Assembly (NCBI RefSeq): GCF_004357905.1
Contig: NZ_SMTT01000001.1
Coordinates: 1 to 64,000 of the forward strand
Length of the DNA: 64,000 bases
DNA from: Campylobacter lari
GTDB taxonomy: Bacteria; Campylobacterota; Campylobacteria; Campylobacterales; Campylobacteraceae
Direction: 5' to 3'
Both the position numbers and the translations under genes were made by a program. The notes under the pieces are model-generated. The model was not told the DNA's origin, ran no database searches, and was given only the letters and a program-made list of their open reading frames with translations. Shown piece by piece: positions 8,818 through 17,557 of the stretch. Position 1 is the stretch's first letter. Every line of letters starts with the position of its first letter.

Positions 8818-9945
8818 ATGAGAGAATTAAAAATATTTTTTGTAGTTGTCTTTTTCACAGGTTTAGTTTATTGGGGGGTTGAGCCTTATGCACATTCAGT
8901 GATGAATCCTCCTTCAACTCCGGTTAATTTTGACTTTGCAAAAGCTGATGTAGAATTTACCAAAGGCGAAGTTGCTTTAAAAGAAAAAGCTGCAATAGAT
9001 GCTAATGCTTCAGGAAGTGAAAAAGCTATAGCTAATGCTCAAAAAGCACTAGAGCTTGCTAAAAGCCAAGAAGAAGCTACCAAGCAATTATGGGAAAAAA
9101 TCGCAAAAATTGATTTTAGTAAAGGTAATGCACAAAAAGGAAAAGAGCTTTTTGAAGGAAATTGTATTGCATGTCATGGTGTGAAAGCCGTCGGAATTCC
9201 TGCTACTATTACAGATTCTTCTTTAGGTGTAACACCTCCTGATTTAAGTGATGCGGGTGCTATTTATGATGAGAAATTTTTAGCAGCACTGATTGTTGAT
9301 CCAGTTAAGGCTTTGCAAATTTCACATAAATTTAACGATGAAAATCCATTCTTAATGCCTGCTTATCCTTTAAGTGGTGATGAAGCACAAGATAATCAAG
9401 ATTTAGCAGATTTAATTGCATTCTTTAAAAATACAGCTAGTGAGTATGAGAAGGAATTTGATACAAAATTAAAAGCAGATTTAGAAGAAAAATATGCTAA
9501 AAACCAAGAGCTTTCAGAGCAAGCAAAAACGGCTTTAATTGCAAAAGAATTTGATTTTGCTAAAAACAAACATACATTTGAAAATGCTTGCGGAAGATGC
9601 CATGATGTAAAATATGATGGTTTTGTTTCAAGTTCAAAGATGAGTGATTTAAAAAATTATCTTGGTATGACGCCTCCGGATTTATCTATGATGATTCGTT
9701 CTAAAGGCGCACATTATCTTGAAATCTTTATCAATGAACCTCAAAAGAAAATTCATGGAACTGCTATGCCAAGAGTTGGTCTAAATGAAAAAGCACAAAC
9801 TCAAGTTATTAGTTATCTTGAAAAAGTTGGTGATAGTAAAAAAGAAGAAAGAGAGCAAACAGGAATTTATATTATGATATTCTTTGCTATCTTAAGTATT
9901 TTTGCTATAGGTTGGAAAAGATCAGTTTGGTCTAAACTACACTAA
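8818..9945 (+). CDS. petC: Di-heme cytochrome c subunit of the bc1 complex
   Basis: I chose the ATG at 8818 (MRELKIFF), two bases after the petB stop. An upstream in-frame TTG would lie inside petB. The 375-residue protein has an N-terminal membrane anchor, two c-type heme sites, CIACH (116-120) and CGRCH (258-262), and a C-terminal membrane helix near 350-368. A charged helical stretch (about 40-95) precedes the first heme. This is the epsilonproteobacterial di-heme form, in place of cytochrome c1; it passes electrons to periplasmic cytochrome c. The operon ends in a strong hairpin. Confidence 0.93.
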   Translation: MRELKIFFVVVFFTGLVYWGVEPYAHSVMNPPSTPVNFDFAKADVEFTKGEVALKEKAAIDANASGSEKAIANAQKALELAKSQEEATKQLWEKIAKIDFSKGNAQKGKELFEGNCIACHGVKAVGIPATITDSSLGVTPPDLSDAGAIYDEKFLAALIVDPVKALQISHKFNDENPFLMPAYPLSGDEAQDNQDLADLIAFFKNTASEYEKEFDTKLKADLEEKYAKNQELSEQAKTALIAKEFDFAKNKHTFENACGRCHDVKYDGFVSSSKMSDLKNYLGMTPPDLSMMIRSKGAHYLEIFINEPQKKIHGTAMPRVGLNEKAQTQVISYLEKVGDSKKEEREQTGIYIMIFFAILSIFAIGWKRSVWSKLH

Positions 9946-9952
9946 TTTACTC

Positions 9953-9983
9953 AAAGAACGCCTTGTGGCGTTCTTTTTCTTCA
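9953..9983 (+). terminator. Rho-independent terminator of petABC
   Basis: AAAGAACGCC (9953-9962) pairs perfectly with GGCGTTCTTT (9967-9976) across a 4-base loop TTGT. The stem runs into a T-rich tract (to 9983). It lies 7 bp after the petC stop. Confidence 0.93.
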
Positions 9984-10013
9984 ATAATAAGCTAAATATA
10001 AAATAAAATTTGA

Positions 10014-10019
10014 TATAAT
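10014..10019 (+). promoter_or_regulatory. -10 box of the rpsB operon
   Basis: TATAAT in TTTGATATAATA follows AT-rich DNA just after the petC terminator. Transcription from about 10026 would give a leader of about 93 nt before rpsB. Confidence 0.65.
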
Positions 10020-10025
10020 ATTTTT

Positions 10026-10118
10026 TCATTTCACACGCATTAATTTCCTTATTAGGTTGCTTATGGGTTAAAGAATGCGGAGGAATAAACCTAATTATTT
10101 TATTTCAAGGAGAATTTC
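10026..10118 (+). promoter_or_regulatory. rpsB 5' leader with long-range stem
   Basis: ATTAGGTT (10051-10058) pairs perfectly with AACCTAAT (10088-10095), closing a 29-nt loop that contains a second purine-rich site, GCGGAGG (10077-10083). The real ribosome binding site AAGGAG lies at 10107-10112. S2 leaders that bind S2 to repress rpsB-tsf are known in other bacteria, so this is a candidate autoregulatory leader. No direct evidence of function. Confidence 0.45.
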
Positions 10119-10904
10119 ATGGTAAGCATGAGAGATTTGTTAGAGTGTGGTGTACACTTTGGACACCAAACAAGAAGATGGAATCCAAAAATGAAAAAAT
10201 TTATTTTTGGTGAAAGAAAAGGTATTTATGTAATTGATTTGCAAAAAACGCTTAGATATTTTAGATATACATATAACATTGTTCGTGACGCTGCAGCAGA
10301 AGGTAAGACAATTTTATTTGTTGGAACTAAAAAACAAGCAGGTGGAGCGATTAAAGAATACGCTGAAAAATGTGGTATGCCTTATGTAAATCACAGATGG
10401 CTTGGTGGTATGATGACAAATTTTGGAACTATCCGCCAATCAATTAGAAAATTAGAAGTTATAGAAAAAATGGAAGAAGATGGAAGTATTAAACTTTTAA
10501 CTAAAAAAGAAGCATTAATGCTTACTAGAAAAAAAGAAAAATTACTAGCATATCTTGGTGGTATTAGATATATGAAAACTCAACCTGATATGATTTTTGT
10601 TATTGATACTGTTAAAGAAAAAATTGCAGTACAAGAAGCTAATAGATTAAAAATCCCTGTAGTTGCTCCACTAGATACAAACTGCGATCCTGATTTAGTT
10701 GATTTCCCAATTCCAGGAAATGATGATGCAATTCGTTCGGTCCAACTTTTCTGTCAAGAAATGGCTGAAGCAATCAATGAAGGTAAAGCATTAAGAGAGC
10801 AAGATGGTGAAGTTAGCGAAGAACAGCCTATTTCTGAAGAAGAGAAAAAAGAAGTTTTAGAAGAAGCTATGAGTGAAGAAGATTTTGAAGGAGATAAAGA
10901 GTAA
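10119..10904 (+). CDS. rpsB: 30S ribosomal protein S2
   Basis: A 261-residue S2 protein; [20 protein letters not shown] and [11 protein letters not shown] are family signatures. Start ATG at 10119 follows AAGGAG with proper spacing; residue 4 is another Met that matches the usual S2 start. The last 35 residues are an acidic glutamate-rich tail. The stop overlaps the tsf start by one base (TAATG), so the two are coupled, as in most bacteria. It heads an eight-gene train running to argS. Confidence 0.98.
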   Translation: MVSMRDLLECGVHFGHQTRRWNPKMKKFIFGERKGIYVIDLQKTLRYFRYTYNIVRDAAAEGKTILFVGTKKQAGGAIKEYAEKCGMPYVNHRWLGGMMTNFGTIRQSIRKLEVIEKMEEDGSIKLLTKKEALMLTRKKEKLLAYLGGIRYMKTQPDMIFVIDTVKEKIAVQEANRLKIPVVAPLDTNCDPDLVDFPIPGNDDAIRSVQLFCQEMAEAINEGKALREQDGEVSEEQPISEEEKKEVLEEAMSEEDFEGDKE

Positions 10905-11980
10905 TGGCTGAAATCACTGCACAAATGGTAAAAGAACTGCGCGAGAGTACTGGCGCAGGTATGATGGATTGTAAAAATGCTTTAAAAGATACAGATGGTG
11001 ATTTTGAAAAAGCAGTGCAACTTTTAAGAGAAAAAGGACTTGGAAAAGCTGATAAAAAAGCTGATCGTTTAGCTGCTGAAGGTTTAGTAAGTGTAAAAGT
11101 AAGTGATGATTTTAAATGTGCAACTGTAAGTGAAATTAACTCAGAAACAGATTTTGTTGCTAAAAATGAACAATTTATTGCTTTAACAAAAGATACAACA
11201 GCACATATTCAAGCCAAGAGTCTTCAAAATGTTGAAGAATTACATTCAAGTGAGATTAATGGTGTTAAATTTGAAGAGTATTTAAAAAGTCAAATTGCAA
11301 CTATTGGTGAAAATTTAGTTGTTAGAAGATTTGCTACTTTAAAAGCAGGTGCTAATGGCATAGTAAATGGTTATATTCACACCAATGGTCGTGTTGGTGT
11401 AGTTATTGCTGCAGCTTGCGATAGTGAAGCTACGGCTAGCAAGTGTGGAGAATTTTTAAAACATATTTGTATGCATATTGCTGCAATGAAGCCAAGTTAT
11501 TTATCTTATGAAGAGCTTGATATGGATTTTGTAGAAAATGAGTATAAAGCTTTAGTTGCTGAGTTAGAAAAAGAAAATGAAGAAAGAAGAAGATTAAAAG
11601 ATCCTAATAAACCAGAGCATAAAATTCCAAAATATGCAAGCAGAAAACAATTAACTCAAGAGGTAATTCAAGCAGCTGAAGAAGCTATTAAGGCTGAACT
11701 TCAAGCACAAGGTAAGCCAGAAAAAATTTGGCCTAATATTATCCCAGGTAAGTTGAATAGTTTTATAGCAGATAACTCTCAACTTGATAGCAGACTTACT
11801 TTAATGGGTCAGTTTTATGTAATGGATGATAAAAAAACTATCGAACAAGTAATTGCTGATAAAGAAAAGGAACTAGGTGGAACTATCAAAATAGTCGAAT
11901 TTATTCGTTTTGAAGTAGGTGAGGGCCTAGAAAAGAAAACTGAAGATTTTGCTGCTGAAGTTGCTGCACAAATTGGTTAA
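10904..11980 (+). CDS. tsf: Translation elongation factor Ts
   Basis: A 358-residue EF-Ts. The N-terminal domain carries VKELRESTGAGMMDCKNAL, and the core has SETDFVAKNEQF, which contacts EF-Tu to release GDP. It is longer than the 283-residue E. coli protein. The extra length lies in the dimerisation region around residues 215-275 (a charged ELEKENEERRRLKD stretch), as in other Campylobacter. Expression follows rpsB by 1-base overlap. Confidence 0.97.
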   Translation: MAEITAQMVKELRESTGAGMMDCKNALKDTDGDFEKAVQLLREKGLGKADKKADRLAAEGLVSVKVSDDFKCATVSEINSETDFVAKNEQFIALTKDTTAHIQAKSLQNVEELHSSEINGVKFEEYLKSQIATIGENLVVRRFATLKAGANGIVNGYIHTNGRVGVVIAAACDSEATASKCGEFLKHICMHIAAMKPSYLSYEELDMDFVENEYKALVAELEKENEERRRLKDPNKPEHKIPKYASRKQLTQEVIQAAEEAIKAELQAQGKPEKIWPNIIPGKLNSFIADNSQLDSRLTLMGQFYVMDDKKTIEQVIADKEKELGGTIKIVEFIRFEVGEGLEKKTEDFAAEVAAQIG

Positions 11981-11982
11981 AA

Positions 11983-12618
11983 ATGGAACTTTTAAAAGCG
12001 GAAAATTTAAACCATAGTTTTGATATTCCGCTTTTTGAAAATTTAAATTTTACTTTAAATACAAAAGATTGTATTGCAGTATGTGGAAGCAGTGGATGTG
12101 GTAAATCTACTCTTTTACATATTTTATCTACCTTATTAAAACCTCAATCGGGAAAAGTTTTTTATAATAATCAAGATTTATACGACTTAGATGATGAAGC
12201 TTTGCTAGAAATTCGTAGAAAAGATTTTGGTATTATTTTTCAAATGCATTATTTATTTAAAGGTTTTTTGGCTTTTGAAAATATAGAACTTGCGAGTGTT
12301 TTAAGCGGCCAGAATATTGATTATGAATTATTAAAAAAACTTGATATTGCAGATTTAATGAATCAAAAAATCACAAAACTAAGCGGTGGACAACAGCAAA
12401 GAGTAAGTATAGCTAGGGTTTTAAGCAAGAAGCCAAAAATTATTTTTGCAGATGAGGCTACCGGAAATTTAGATTTTAAAAATGCTTTAAATGTAATGGA
12501 TATTTTGATTGATTATATCAAAGAAAATAATGCAGCTTTAATTTTTGTTACGCATGATCAAGAGCTTGCTAAAAAATGTGATAAGGTTTTTCACTTAAAC
12601 AACCATGGAATTTGTTAA
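11983..12618 (+). CDS. ABC transporter ATP-binding protein, LolD/FtsE type
   Basis: A 211-residue ATPase with Walker A GSSGCGKST (35-43), Q-loop near 87, signature LSGGQQQR (133-140), Walker B IIFADEAT (153-160) and switch His in VTHDQ. Best fit is the LolD/MacB group that drives lipoprotein release or other extraction from the inner membrane. No membrane subunit is adjacent, so the partner is encoded elsewhere. It begins 2 bp after tsf and overlaps fliR by 14 bp. Exact substrate unknown. Confidence 0.82.
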   Translation: MELLKAENLNHSFDIPLFENLNFTLNTKDCIAVCGSSGCGKSTLLHILSTLLKPQSGKVFYNNQDLYDLDDEALLEIRRKDFGIIFQMHYLFKGFLAFENIELASVLSGQNIDYELLKKLDIADLMNQKITKLSGGQQQRVSIARVLSKKPKIIFADEATGNLDFKNALNVMDILIDYIKENNAALIFVTHDQELAKKCDKVFHLNNHGIC

Positions 12619-13375
12619 ATATTTAGGTGATGAAAATGTAGTTATTTTCATGCTTTTGTTTGCTAGAATGAGTGGATTGATAGTTTTTTTCCCTTTTTTT
12701 TCTCATAATAGTATTCCTTTGGTGGTAAAAACAACTTTGGTAATGTTTTTAACAATGTTTTTATACCCTTTAGCTAAGCTTGAAAATAATACACCTGATT
12801 CTTTTTTTATTCTATATCTTTTAAGTGAAGTTATTTTTGGGATGATAGCAGGAATGATTTTGCAAATGACTTTTGCCATTTTGCAAATGGCAGGTGAGCA
12901 GATTTCTTTTACTATGGGTTTTTCAATGGCTAGTGTTATGGATCCCACAACAGGTGCAAATACTCCTGTAATTTCACAAGTTTTAAATTTATTAGCTTTG
13001 CTTGTATTTTTAGCTTTTGATGGACATCATTTGATTTTGCTTTTTATATCTAATTCATTGGAATATATTAGTTTAGGTGGATTTTATCCACATGAAAATT
13101 TAATGCTTTATTTAAATAAAGCTATGGTAAATATTTTTGTGCTTGGTTTTTCTATGGCTTTTCCTGTTTTAGCTATTTCTTTGCTATCAGATGTGATTTT
13201 TGGCATGCTTATGAAAACTATGCCGCAATTTAATCTTTTAGTGGTTGGTTATCCTATCAAGATATTTTTGTCTTTCGCGGTTCTTATTGCTATTTTACTT
13301 ATTATGATGCAATATTTTAAAAATTTAATAGTAAAAAGTTTTGAGCATATGGAGTTGTTATTTTTTAATATATAA
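12605..13375 (+). CDS. fliR: Flagellar type III export protein FliR
   Basis: A 256-residue very hydrophobic protein with about six membrane spans and the FliR signatures LLFARMSGLIVFFPFFS near the N-terminus and GEQISFTMGFSMASVMDP around residues 98-115. It is a core part of the flagellar export gate with FliP and FliQ. The start lies inside the upstream ATPase gene (14-bp overlap). Placement in a housekeeping operon with rpsB and gmk, without a flagellar promoter, implies constitutive supply. Confidence 0.95.
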   Translation: MEFVKYLGDENVVIFMLLFARMSGLIVFFPFFSHNSIPLVVKTTLVMFLTMFLYPLAKLENNTPDSFFILYLLSEVIFGMIAGMILQMTFAILQMAGEQISFTMGFSMASVMDPTTGANTPVISQVLNLLALLVFLAFDGHHLILLFISNSLEYISLGGFYPHENLMLYLNKAMVNIFVLGFSMAFPVLAISLLSDVIFGMLMKTMPQFNLLVVGYPIKIFLSFAVLIAILLIMMQYFKNLIVKSFEHMELLFFNI

Positions 13376-13433
13376 GCATTAAATAATTAAAAATGTTTTA
13401 AAATAATGTATTTTTTATTCTTGGGAGATGATA

Positions 13434-15083
13434 ATGAGGGTTTTGCTAATAAATTCCAATATAGCTGTTTCAAAATTAATTAGTTTGGGGGTTCAAAAAT
13501 TAGGTTATGATTTTGAGGAGCTCAAGGATATTGAGGAGCTTGAGGGATTTTATGATGTAATTATTATAGATCATGATATTGAGGCTGATTTAGATGATTT
13601 AAAAAGTAAATGTGATAGATTGATTTATTTGTTACCTAGAAACCTAGAACAAAAAGAAGGTATAGAGTGTTTGTATAAACCGTTTTTACCTACCGATTTT
13701 ATAAATCTTCTAAGCGGAGATGGGATTTTGGATGATATTCAAAAAGATGCTTTGAGCGAAGATGAACTAAATTTTGATGATGAGGAAGTTGTTGGTAAAG
13801 ATATGCCTTTGGATGGAAATGAACTTTTAGAAGGTATTGATTTGTCTGAACATGAAGAAAATTTGGGTGAAGATGATTTAAATTTACAAGAAGATTTTTT
13901 TGAAGAGAATTTAGGTGATGGATTAAAAAATGATGATATGTTTGATGCAACAAGTGAGTTAATAGATGAAGAGAAAACAGAAGATGATTTAGTTTTTTCA
14001 GATAGCTTAGATAAAGAAAATATAGAAGAAAATATAGAAGAAAATATAGAAGAAAATATAGAAGAAAATATAGAAGAAAATATAGAAGAAAATATAGAAG
14101 AAAATATAGAAGAAAATATAGAAGAAAATATAGAAGAAAATATAGAAGAAAATATAGAAGAAAATATAGAAGAAAATATAGAAGAAAATATAGAAGAAAA
14201 TATAGAAGAAAATATAGAAGAAAATATAGAAGAAAATATAGAAGAAAATATAGAAGAAAATATAGAAGAAAATATAGAAGAAAATATAGAAGAAACCCCT
14301 GTTGAATTTGATTCTTTTGATACACTACCTATGGTTGAAGAGATAGGTGAAAAAGAAATGAGCTTTGATGATTTACCTGAAGATGCTCAATTTATTGGTG
14401 AGGAAAAAGAAGAAAAAATAGCTTTAGAAGAAAATGAGCCTATGGTTGAAGAAATATTTGAAAATGAAAGTATAGATGATTTTCAACTAGAAGAAGAAGA
14501 GCTAAGTACTCAAGATAAGATAAAAGAAGAATTGGCCGCTATTGATGAGCTTGATGAAGAATTTAATGGTCTTGATGGTGAGTTAATGCAAAATTTTGAC
14601 ACTCAAGAAACAGATAACAATGAAAATACGCAAGCTTTTGATTTAGAGGAAAATATAGAGGAAAATATAGAGGAAAATATAGAGGAAAATATAGAGGAAA
14701 ATATAGAGGAAAATATAGAGGAAAATATAGAGGAAAATATAGAGGAAAATATAGAGGAAAATATAGAGGAAAATATAGAGGAAAATATGAGCGAAATTTT
14801 AGACGATACACAAGATGAGTTTGCAAATTTAAATGAAAATGATATTATGTTAGCTTTAGGCGAAGAGCTTGCTCCAGCTATTGTAGAAAAGAAAGAAGAA
14901 AATATATTAAGCACTCAAGAAAAAATAGAAAATTTACAAGAAGATGAAATGGTAAATGAGCTTAGTAAGAGTATAGCTCAAACCATTACTTCAAGTATTA
15001 CTGATGATACTTTAAAGGCAGCCTTGAAAGGTATGAAGATGAATATAAACATCAATATAAGCTTTGATGAGGATAAACATTGA
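13434..15083 (+). CDS. Highly acidic repeat protein with receiver-like N-terminal domain
   Basis: I prefer the ATG at 13434 (MRVLLINSN), with GGGAG at 13423-13427, over the ATG at 13428; the protein is then 549 residues. Residues 1-93 resemble a degenerate response-regulator receiver: a beta strand RVLLIN, then YDVIIIDHDI with D46 where the phosphoacceptor sits, and LYKPF with K82. The acidic pair after strand 1 is missing. The rest is very acidic and probably disordered, with two perfect ENIE repeat blocks at residues 195-286 and 406-449. The C-terminal 50 residues look less repetitive (ELSKSIAQTITSSI). It follows fliR and its stop overlaps gmk. I recall an acidic protein gene at this place in C. 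jejuni; function unknown. Confidence 0.85.
   Translation: MRVLLINSNIAVSKLISLGVQKLGYDFEELKDIEELEGFYDVIIIDHDIEADLDDLKSKCDRLIYLLPRNLEQKEGIECLYKPFLPTDFINLLSGDGILDDIQKDALSEDELNFDDEEVVGKDMPLDGNELLEGIDLSEHEENLGEDDLNLQEDFFEENLGDGLKNDDMFDATSELIDEEKTEDDLVFSDSLDKENIEENIEENIEENIEENIEENIEENIEENIEENIEENIEENIEENIEENIEENIEENIEENIEENIEENIEENIEENIEENIEENIEENIEETPVEFDSFDTLPMVEEIGEKEMSFDDLPEDAQFIGEEKEEKIALEENEPMVEEIFENESIDDFQLEEEELSTQDKIKEELAAIDELDEEFNGLDGELMQNFDTQETDNNENTQAFDLEENIEENIEENIEENIEENIEENIEENIEENIEENIEENIEENIEENMSEILDDTQDEFANLNENDIMLALGEELAPAIVEKKEENILSTQEKIENLQEDEMVNELSKSIAQTITSSITDDTLKAALKGMKMNININISFDEDKH
14016..14291 (+). repeat. Tandem 12-bp repeat, 23 copies (block 1)
   Basis: Twenty-three perfect head-to-tail copies of GAAAATATAGAA, each coding ENIE. 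A further GAA follows before the sequence leaves the repeat. The unit is a multiple of three, so copy-number change would alter protein length without a frameshift. Confidence 0.97.
14649..14780 (+). repeat. Tandem 12-bp repeat, 11 copies (block 2)
   Basis: Eleven perfect copies of GAAAATATAGAG, each coding ENIE, then a partial GAAAAT. Every copy ends with GAG, whereas every copy of block 1 ends with GAA, so the blocks encode the same peptide with a different fixed synonymous codon. Confidence 0.97.
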
Positions 15084-15694
15084 GCGGTCAAATTTTAATT
15101 ATCTCAGGACCAAGTGGAGCAGGTAAGAGTACCTTGCTTCAAAGGCTTTTTAAAGAAAAAGATAATATTTATTTTTCTATTTCAAGCACAACAAGAGCTC
15201 CTAGAGAAAATGAAAAAAATGGAGTAGATTATTTTTTTATCAGTGAAGAAGAATTTAAACAAGGTATAGAAAAAGGTGATTTTTTAGAATGGGCTTTAGT
15301 GCATAAAAATTACTACGGTACATCGTTAGTTCCTGTAAAAAAAGCATTGCAAGAGGGTAAAAGTGTCATTTTTGATATAGATGTGCAAGGCTTTTGCATA
15401 GCTAAAGAAAAAATGCCTAATTATATTACTTCTGTATTTATCACAACTAAAGATAAAAAAGAACTTGAAAAAAGATTGCTTAAGCGAAATACTGATAAAA
15501 TAGAAGATATTAGCAAAAGATTAGAAAATGCTAGTGATGAAATGGCTTATTTGGACCGATATGATTTTTTAATCATAAATGATGATCTTGAAAAAAGCTA
15601 TAGGGAGTTAGAAGCAGTTTTTGAAGCTTCAAAATTAAAAAGTACAAAACATGATTTAAAACAAATTCAAATTCAATGGAATAAAGGAGAATAA
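15080..15694 (+). CDS. gmk: Guanylate kinase
   Basis: A 204-residue kinase that phosphorylates GMP to GDP. It starts with TTG at 15080, which overlaps the TGA of the acidic protein gene by four bases and has GAGGA at 15069-15073. The P-loop is GPSGAGKST (10-18), followed by the GMP-binding [18 protein letters not shown] region and the lid arginines. Length is normal. Translational coupling to the repeat gene means that repeat changes that broke that frame would also affect gmk. Confidence 0.96.
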   Translation: MSGQILIISGPSGAGKSTLLQRLFKEKDNIYFSISSTTRAPRENEKNGVDYFFISEEEFKQGIEKGDFLEWALVHKNYYGTSLVPVKKALQEGKSVIFDIDVQGFCIAKEKMPNYITSVFITTKDKKELEKRLLKRNTDKIEDISKRLENASDEMAYLDRYDFLIINDDLEKSYRELEAVFEASKLKSTKHDLKQIQIQWNKGE

Positions 15695-15695
15695 A

Positions 15696-15935
15696 ATGCA
15701 TATGCCAAGTGGAACCCAATGGTTAATTATATTACTTATTGTAGTATTACTTTTTGGTGCTAAAAAAATTCCAGAGCTTGCTAAAGGTTTAGGAAAAGGT
15801 ATTAAAACTTTTAAAGATGAAATGAATACTGATGATGATAAAAAAATCGTTCAAGAAGATGCACAAAAAATTGAAAAAATCAACGAAAAAGATGTGCTGG
15901 TAAAAGAAAATAATGAAGAAACAAAAAAAGCTTAA
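15696..15935 (+). CDS. tatA: Sec-independent translocase protein TatA
   Basis: A 79-residue protein with one N-terminal membrane helix ([13 protein letters not shown]), the hinge [16 protein letters not shown] and a charged amphipathic helix plus acidic-lysine tail. This is the TatA/TatE pattern that forms the Tat pore. Start ATG at 15696 follows AAAGGAG. TatB and TatC are not in the window. Likely Tat clients here are PetA and MsrP, which carry twin-arginine motifs. Confidence 0.94.
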   Translation: MHMPSGTQWLIILLIVVLLFGAKKIPELAKGLGKGIKTFKDEMNTDDDKKIVQEDAQKIEKINEKDVLVKENNEETKKA

Positions 15936-15944
15936 GGCGATACG

Positions 15945-17540
15945 TTGAAAACTTTAGTTTATAAAGAAATTAAAGAGAAACTAGGAAGAGATTTTATCTT
16001 AGAAAATCCTAAGAATAAAAATCTAGCCCATTTTGCTACACCTTTGGCTTTTTCTTTAGCTAAAGAATTAAGGCAAAACCCTATAATAATTGCTAATGAT
16101 ATTGTTGCTAAGTTAAAAGATTGTGATTGTTTTGAAAGTGTAGAGGCTTTAAATGGTTATGTAAATTTTAAGCTTTCAAAGGCTTTTTTAAATTCTTTGG
16201 CTACGCAAGCTTTGGGTGATAGTGAAAAATTTGCAAAAGATGAAAAAAAAGAGCAGAGTTTTTTACTTGAATATGTTAGTGCAAATCCAACAGGACCTTT
16301 ACACATAGGGCATGCTAGAGGGGCTATTTTTGGTGATACTTTAACTAGGGTTGCTAGACATTTAGGATATAAATTTGATACAGAATATTATGTTAATGAT
16401 GCGGGTAATCAAATTTATCTTTTAGGTCTTTCTATATTGCTTGCAGTAAAAGAGCATTGTTTAAAAGAGCAAGTTCGATATCCTGATGAGTATTATAAAG
16501 GTGAATATATTATAGATGTAGCAAAAGAGGCTTTTGCTGAATTTGAAAAAGATTTTTTTATAGAAGGAAATATTCCACAATTAGCGCTTTGGGCTAAGGA
16601 TAAAATGCTAAAAATTATTAAGCAAAATTTAGCCGATGCTAAGATATTTATTGATACTTATGTGAGTGAAACAAGCTATTATAGTGAATTAGAAAATACT
16701 TTAAAAGCCTTAAAAGAGCATGGTGGTACTTATGAGCAAGATGGTAAAATATGGCTTGCATCAAGTGCTAAAGGTGATGAAAAAGATCGTGTGATTATTA
16801 AAGATGATGGAAAAGGAACTTATCTAGCTGCTGATATAGTTTATCATAAAGATAAAATGAGTCGTGGTTATGATAAGTGTATCAATATATGGGGAGCTGA
16901 TCATCACGGCTATATAGCTAGAATGAAAGCTGCTATGGAATTTTTAGGTCATGATAGTCAAAATCTTGAAATTATCTTAGCACAAATGGTTTCATTGTTA
17001 AAAAATGGCGAGCCTTATAAGATGAGTAAAAGAGCAGGAAATTTCATTTTAATGGGTGATGTTTTAGAAGAACTTGGTAGTGATGTGCTAAGATATATTT
17101 TTATCAGCAAAAAATGTGATACGCATTTGGAATTTGATGTAGATGAGTTTAAAAAAGAAGATAGCTCTAATCCTGTGTATTATATTAATTATGCTCATGC
17201 GAGAATTCATCAAGTATTTGCCAAAGCAGGTAAGAGTGTAAATGATGTTATATATGCTAAATTTGAGAGTTTAAATGAAGATGGTATGAATCTTTTGTTT
17301 GAAAGCTTAAATTTAAAAGCAGTACTTAATGATGCATTCGAATCAAGAGCCTTGCAAAAAATTCCTGATTATTTAAAAAATTTAGCCTCTTTATTTCATA
17401 AATTTTATAATGAAAATAAAGTTGTTGGCTCAAGCAATGAAGATGAGCTTTTAAAACTTTTTGCCATATGTGCCTTGAGTATTAAAACAGCTTTTGCACT
17501 CATGGGAATAGAGGCAAAGAATAAAATGAATCACGATTAA
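15945..17540 (+). CDS. argS: Arginyl-tRNA synthetase
   Basis: A 531-residue class I synthetase starting with TTG at 15945 (AAGGCGA lies just upstream). The HIGH-type motif is NPTGPLHIGHARGAIFGD, followed by YVNDAGNQ; the KMSKS counterpart is reduced to KMSKRAGNF, typical of ArgS. The alpha-helical anticodon-binding domain follows to the end. Last gene of the rpsB train; its stop lies inside a hairpin shared with the convergent gene. Confidence 0.97.
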   Translation: MKTLVYKEIKEKLGRDFILENPKNKNLAHFATPLAFSLAKELRQNPIIIANDIVAKLKDCDCFESVEALNGYVNFKLSKAFLNSLATQALGDSEKFAKDEKKEQSFLLEYVSANPTGPLHIGHARGAIFGDTLTRVARHLGYKFDTEYYVNDAGNQIYLLGLSILLAVKEHCLKEQVRYPDEYYKGEYIIDVAKEAFAEFEKDFFIEGNIPQLALWAKDKMLKIIKQNLADAKIFIDTYVSETSYYSELENTLKALKEHGGTYEQDGKIWLASSAKGDEKDRVIIKDDGKGTYLAADIVYHKDKMSRGYDKCINIWGADHHGYIARMKAAMEFLGHDSQNLEIILAQMVSLLKNGEPYKMSKRAGNFILMGDVLEELGSDVLRYIFISKKCDTHLEFDVDEFKKEDSSNPVYYINYAHARIHQVFAKAGKSVNDVIYAKFESLNEDGMNLLFESLNLKAVLNDAFESRALQKIPDYLKNLASLFHKFYNENKVVGSSNEDELLKLFAICALSIKTAFALMGIEAKNKMNHD

Positions 17541-17557
17541 TTTTGATCGTGATTTTT
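17529..17557. terminator. Bidirectional terminator between argS and the exporter genes
   Basis: AATCACGAT (17529-17537) pairs with ATCGTGATT (17546-17554) across an 8-base loop, followed by TTT on the plus strand. The argS TAA (17538-17540) and the opposite-strand TAA (17537-17539) overlap at the stem-loop junction. Confidence 0.7.

Noticed and set aside
8873..8878. Run of six G in petC as a phase-variable homopolymer tract.
   Set aside because: Too short for the slippage seen in Campylobacter (usually eight or more), and it lies in a conserved respiratory gene.
14016..14780. Tandem repeats as a CRISPR array.
   Set aside because: Units are 12 bp with no spacers and lie inside a coding frame.
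13699..14914. Long minus-strand open frames across the ENIE repeats coding LLYF, FPLY and FSSI repeats.
   Set aside because: They are mirror readings of perfect 12-bp repeats, which keep all frames open. No ribosome binding site or family resemblance; the plus-strand acidic gene is in operon context.
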